From Calendula officinalis (taxonomy: Eukaryota > Streptophyta > Magnoliopsida > Asterales > Asteraceae): DNA of 64,000 nt. Each line of letters begins with the position of its first letter. Position 1 is the first letter of the stretch. Positions 60,701 through 64,000 of this stretch are shown here, piece by piece. The notes beneath the pieces were generated by a model. It was not told the DNA's origin, did no database searches, and saw nothing but the letters and a program-made list of their open reading frames with translations. A program made the translations under genes and the position numbers. The stretch spans positions 39,765,966 to 39,829,965 of the forward strand of contig OY970830.1 of assembly GCA_963853835.1 (NCBI GenBank). Reading direction: 5' to 3'.

Positions 60701-61006
60701 GTACGGGTGTTAAAGTTGACGAATATGGTTTTACACTTGTCGATCTTGAAACTAATGGCTACAAATCCGAGCCATTCGTTCTTAGTAACACAAATTTTTT
60801 TCGTCAAAGATCCGAGCAAAGCAAAATACCACATTGTGTTGCAAGGTAAAAGACGTATTCTTGGGGTTGATAATGTTGTGGATGAAGAAGAACACGACAA
60901 CTTCGATGATTTACCACCATTTTCCGTCGGTATCGAACCCGGGAATTTTAAAAACATGAATAGAAGCACATATGTAAGAACTGACGGAGAAGGAACATAT
61001 ATTTAA
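57709..61006 (+). pseudogene. CACTA TNPD-type transposase, frame broken
   Basis: Domains in order: transposase-associated domain (MERNYWMYQVVRSSADYVIG, CPCNVCEN, HLFRHGFM) 57709-57950; Transposase_21 (LPISTYRAKKLMCPMGLEVE; NGPLAKMLWYLPIIPRLKRL; SRHSTWPVLLCIYNLPPWLC; LPYWRHLDVRHCLDAMHIEK) about 58180-59540; DUF4218 (SHDCHVLMTHMIPIAIRGIL; FPPSFFDIMVHLISH; RYMYPFERYMGILKGYVRNR) 59600-60060; intron 60057-60122; then DUF4216 (ELQYSDFIIPVFKCKWVNN) to 61006. Disruptions: in-frame TGA at 57952-57954; frame changes at an A8 run (58453-58460), an A9 run (59545-59553), near 60618, and at a T7 run (60795-60801). It would cut and join the element's ends if intact. Confidence 0.88.
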
Positions 61007-61159
61007 TAACTCGATCTATGATATGTTATTGAAAATTAATAATTGTATTATGTGTTTTAGTACTATGCAATGTATAATTAACCTACTGTTTTTTTCATGT
61101 GTAACGTTTTTTTTAATAATTTGAATTTGTTACTATGCAAAAGTTCTTGTAGGTTTGAA

Positions 61160-61320
61160 AATGAAAGGCAAAACCGCAACAACAAATACAAACAACCGCA
61201 ACAACTAATATAAAGAAACCGCAACAACAAATCCATAACCGCGGTAACAAAAAGAAACCGCACCAACAAATATAATAAAAAAAAACCGCTGAAACGAAAT
61301 AAAAACCCGCTAAAACAAAA
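61160..61320. repeat. AAACCGCAACAACAAAT repeats, inverse of the left group
   Basis: About eight copies of (A)AACCGC(A)ACAACAAAT between the two CACTA genes, in the opposite orientation to those at 55745-57015. They sit just upstream of the second gene's leader. Confidence 0.75.
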
Positions 61321-61734
61321 TTGTTTATTCCAAATTTTCAAATCCCAAAACATAAGTTATCCAAACATCGAATCCTTAATCACTTTTGCACAAAACCTTA
61401 CTCGACGAAACCGTCGTTTTATCTTCACCTTAATCACTCTGCATGCACTACTTCACCGGAGTTTATTTTCACCGTCGTTTTCTACACATTGGATAGTAAC
61501 CGTCGTTGCTCTGACCACGTCGTAACCTTAATCACTTTTCCCAAAACCTTAATCAGTACTTCTCGTCGACCTAAACCCTAGTTTACCGTTACATCGCCGA
61601 GATTCCTTCACCAAGCTAGGTATTATAGTATTCTGTTAATGATTTTTTGTGTTTGTTATGCATTCGTTCGTAACCTTAATCATCTTTTTTGTTAATGTAT
61701 TATGTTTACGCATGTGTGTCCTAATTCTGCAGAA

Positions 61735-64000
61735 ATGGCCGATAATTCAGAACGTAAGAGACGTAGAGGCGAACGTGATCCTGCATCTTTTGGGAAGAAA
61801 TATAGCAAAGATGTATATAAAACTGAATTTGATGAAAATCATATCCCGCTGAGCAAAGAACTGATGTCATGGTTTGGGATGACGGTTCAACATCATTTCC
61901 CGCTAGCAACTGATATGGGCAAAATGGACAAAGAGATATTTGAAACACTATGGCTGGATACCAAGGTATATATTTATTAGAAATATGAAATAGTTGTTAA
62001 GTGATGATAGCATATAATTTATTTACTCTAAATTGTAGAATATGTGGAATATCAATAACGATGATGCAAAAGAGTTAATGAGGAAGAAAGCTGTGAAAAT
62101 TGGTACAAATTTTAAGTCTAGGCTTGTTAAAGATTTCGTCCTTACAGGTAAGGATCCTTGTGAGAAGTATAAGTTTCTTATTAGGGCTGATTGGGAAGCA
62201 TTTAAGGCACAAAGAAGCACCCTAGAATTTATGGTATCTCTTAATTATATTATATGTTTAGTATTGTACAATATATTATTATTAACAATTTGTTAATTTG
62301 TGTAGCAAAAAGGGAGAAAGCACAGGCAAGCAATGCAAAGAGACAATTCAAGGTCCGCGTGGGCCGAAGCGGGTGGGCCCGTTTTAAAACAAATAAAAAG
62401 GATGAAGTTTGGTCTGAACTTCTAGAAAACCACCGTGTTCTTTCGGAGATTCAAAATGAACGGTCGAGGTTGTTTTTGATGGGTTGTGCAGTTAAGAATA
62501 GTGAAGGAAAGTTTGAACTTCCTAAGGAAGCGATGGACAATTTCGAAGCTTTGGTAAACTAAGTTTAATTTAATTGAAGATTTTTATCTTTTTTTGGTAA
62601 ACAAATACTTTTGTAGCTAGCGGAAGAGAAAAAGATGATAGAGGATGGTACTTATGCAGAAAATAAAGAGGATCCTTTAATTCGTCTTCTAGGACGCGAG
62701 CACGGGGGACGATCTCGGACCGTATCCGAGGTAATTGGATACACAAAGGTTAAAGGTGGATTGATTAGAAATGTGATCCCGCAAAGTACCCCCGCGGTCA
62801 ACACAAGCCACCATGATTCATGTGGGTCTCGTGGAACGGTGGAACACTATCCACCTATTGAGGTAACATATTTCTAGTTTTGCAGCCTATAATTTCCAGC
62901 CTTATAATTGTATCTGATTTACAGGTGCTTACACCATGTGAGTTGCTAATTAGGGTGGCTGATGCCCATTTAATCAAAGTTGCTTATGGACAAGTATGGC
63001 CAACTGTCGGGGCTGTGTTACATAATAAACGATTGTCGATGGTTGTGTAAAAGTCCAAGTTGATGAGATCGTGTATGGAAAGGAGGGTTTGCTTGTCCAT
63101 CCTCTCACAAAAACAGATGAGGTTCAAAGGGTTGAGCATTTGGTTTATAATTTAGTACAGTGGCCAAGATATGCAGTGAAGGTATATTTTAGTTTTTTTT
63201 TAATGTCTTTTACCCGCTTTTATTTAACTTTGAAGAAATATTTTAGCTTGTCGGCAATGGACTTGTCAATTCACCACTACCAAGTCCGGAAAGGGACTTG
63301 AGAGGTTATTCTCATCATAGATTTGACTCGAGAGAATCCTCTCCATTTGATTTGTCAACAAATGATGTTTATATACCACAAATGCCTGAAACTTCACCCT
63401 TCCCCGAAGACCAACTAACAACCTTTTATGGATATACACACATGGTTAGTCTTATCATTATCATTATTTTTATCATTATTTTTAAATACTAATGTTTTTA
63501 TCATTACTTACTGTAGTTGCAATCGGTGGATCCAACATTCCCCGTAGCCCAAACCGTCACCGCAGCCGAAACATTCCCCGCAGCCCAACCCATTAACACA
63601 CCCCAACCCGACCAAACCATCACCGAAGCCCAACCAATTAACCCAGCCCAAACCATCACCGAAGCCCAAACAGTCCCCGTTGCCCAAACCGTCACAGCAA
63701 CCCAAACCGTCACCGCGGCCCAAACATTCCCCGCAGCACAACCCATTATCACACCCCAACCCGACCAAACCATCACCGAAGCCCAACCAATTAACCCAGC
63801 CCAAACCATCACTGAAGCCCAAACAGTCCCCGTAGCCCAACCCGACAACCCAACCCAAACTGTCACTAAAGCCCAACCCATTATCCCAGCCCAAACCATC
63901 ACCGAAGCCCAAACAGTCCCAGAAGCCCAACCCATTATCACACCCCAACCCGACAGCCTAGCCCGAACAGTCCCTAAACCCCAAACACCCACTGCAGCCC
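61735..64000 (+). pseudogene. CACTA Transposase_24-type gene, partial at window end
   Basis: A leader intron (about 61619-61732) precedes the ATG at 61735 (MADNSERKRRRGERDP). Exons: 61735-61965, 62039-62233, 62306-62553, 62617-62862, 62925-63181, 63247-63444 and 63517 onward, all with GT-AG borders. Readable segments include FGMTVQHHFPLATDMGKMD, ASNAKRQFKVRVGRSGWARF, ENHRVLSEIQNERSRLFLMG, DPLIRLLGREHGGRSRTVSE and VEHLVYNLVQWPRYAVK, in the order of plant Transposase_24 proteins. Exon 3 fits only if one base is gained or lost at its start (A5 run at 62307), and exon 5 changes frame near 63035. The last exon is an Ala/Gln/Pro/Thr repeat. Such proteins assist TNPD and bind subterminal repeats. 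Confidence 0.75.
63530..64000 (+). repeat. Proline/glutamine-rich coding repeat
   Basis: Imperfect repeats of GCCCAAACCATCACCGAAGC, CCCAACCCATTA and CCCCAACCCGACCAAACC, encoding (P/T)xxAQ(T/P)(V/I)(T/N/P) units. The plus frame is in phase with exon 7 of the gene above; the Gly/Trp-rich minus-strand frames are artefacts. It continues past the window end. Confidence 0.85.

Larger units (their letters stand above)
55713..64000 (+). mobile_element. CACTA (En/Spm) transposon, right end beyond the window
   Basis: A TNPD-type transposase (57709-61006) is followed, in the same direction, by a Transposase_24-type gene (61735 to the end). Short TTTGTT(G/A)(T/A)TGCGGTTT repeats lie at 55745-57015 and their complement at 61160-61320. 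The left boundary is uncertain: CACTGCCTATGATG at 55715 is a candidate just before the repeats, but it is not a canonical CACTA terminus. Several frameshifts affect both genes. Confidence 0.7.

Overview
This is a transposon-dominated stretch of a plant nuclear genome. It is AT-rich and carries spliced genes with GT-AG introns, Stowaway MITEs, PIF/Harbinger-like, CACTA and Helitron transposons, Ty1/copia and Ty3/gypsy LTR retrotransposons primed by initiator tRNA-Met, and two plant-specific BURP-domain genes. It is a eudicot by gene content and repeat style; an asterid is plausible, but I cannot resolve the species from the sequence.

The only two genes that look like intact host genes are a pair of BURP paralogues, both on the minus strand, at 9561-10763 and 53236-54545. 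They share the same three-exon structure, the same CHX10CHX25CHX25CH signature and a homologous 3' flank, so they arose by duplication and were then pushed about 43 kb apart. The 53 kb copy has a MITE in intron 2 and has lost the upstream sequence that carries the TATA box in the first copy.

Layout: 0.8-9.1 kb, a copia-type LTR element (TSD AATAT) with a broken coiled-coil gag-like region, no pol, and many polypurine tracts; 9.5-10.8 kb, BURP gene 1; 11.3-13.0 kb, three Stowaway MITEs; 13.3-14.3 kb, a solo LTR (TSD GATAG); 15.4-17.6 kb, a foldback MITE, a TIR element packed with CACATGTG palindromes, and a fold-back insert between two long (TA)n tracts; 18.5-21.3 kb, a second solo LTR and one end of a CACTA transposon with a broken Transposase_24 gene; 21.3-34.5 kb, a probable Helitron hosting a 9.6-kb Ty3/gypsy Tekay-like chromovirus (TSD CAAAC) whose gag-pol is broken in four places; 35.6-44.7 kb, a second CACATGTG element split by a very young, gag-only Ty3-type retrotransposon (TSD TTCGT; only three LTR differences seen by eye); 44.8 kb, one exon of a SUMO-activating-enzyme gene; 46-48.2 kb, two PIF/Harbinger-like elements; 48.2-50.9 kb, a Helitron with AT target, TC start, 3' hairpin and CTAG end, containing a helicase fragment, a LINE 3' end and a tRNA-like fold; 51.1-51.9 kb, a fold-back element with a GGT-rich minisatellite; 52.1-52.5 kb, a copia protease fragment; 53.2-54.5 kb, BURP gene 2; 54.5-55.35 kb, an LTR-like fragment and (TA)n; about 55.7 kb to the end, a CACTA (En/Spm) transposon with a TNPD-type transposase, a Transposase_24 gene running off the end, and two non-transposase reading frames (a possible B3-like gene and a GRF zinc-finger gene) upstream of the transposase.

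Most observations worth following up concern how these elements interact: two unrelated gag-only retrotransposons, palindrome arrays in the LTRs of two families, nested insertions with readable order, possible gene cargo in a CACTA element, and a set of frameshifts that partly coincide with homopolymer runs and may be assembly errors.
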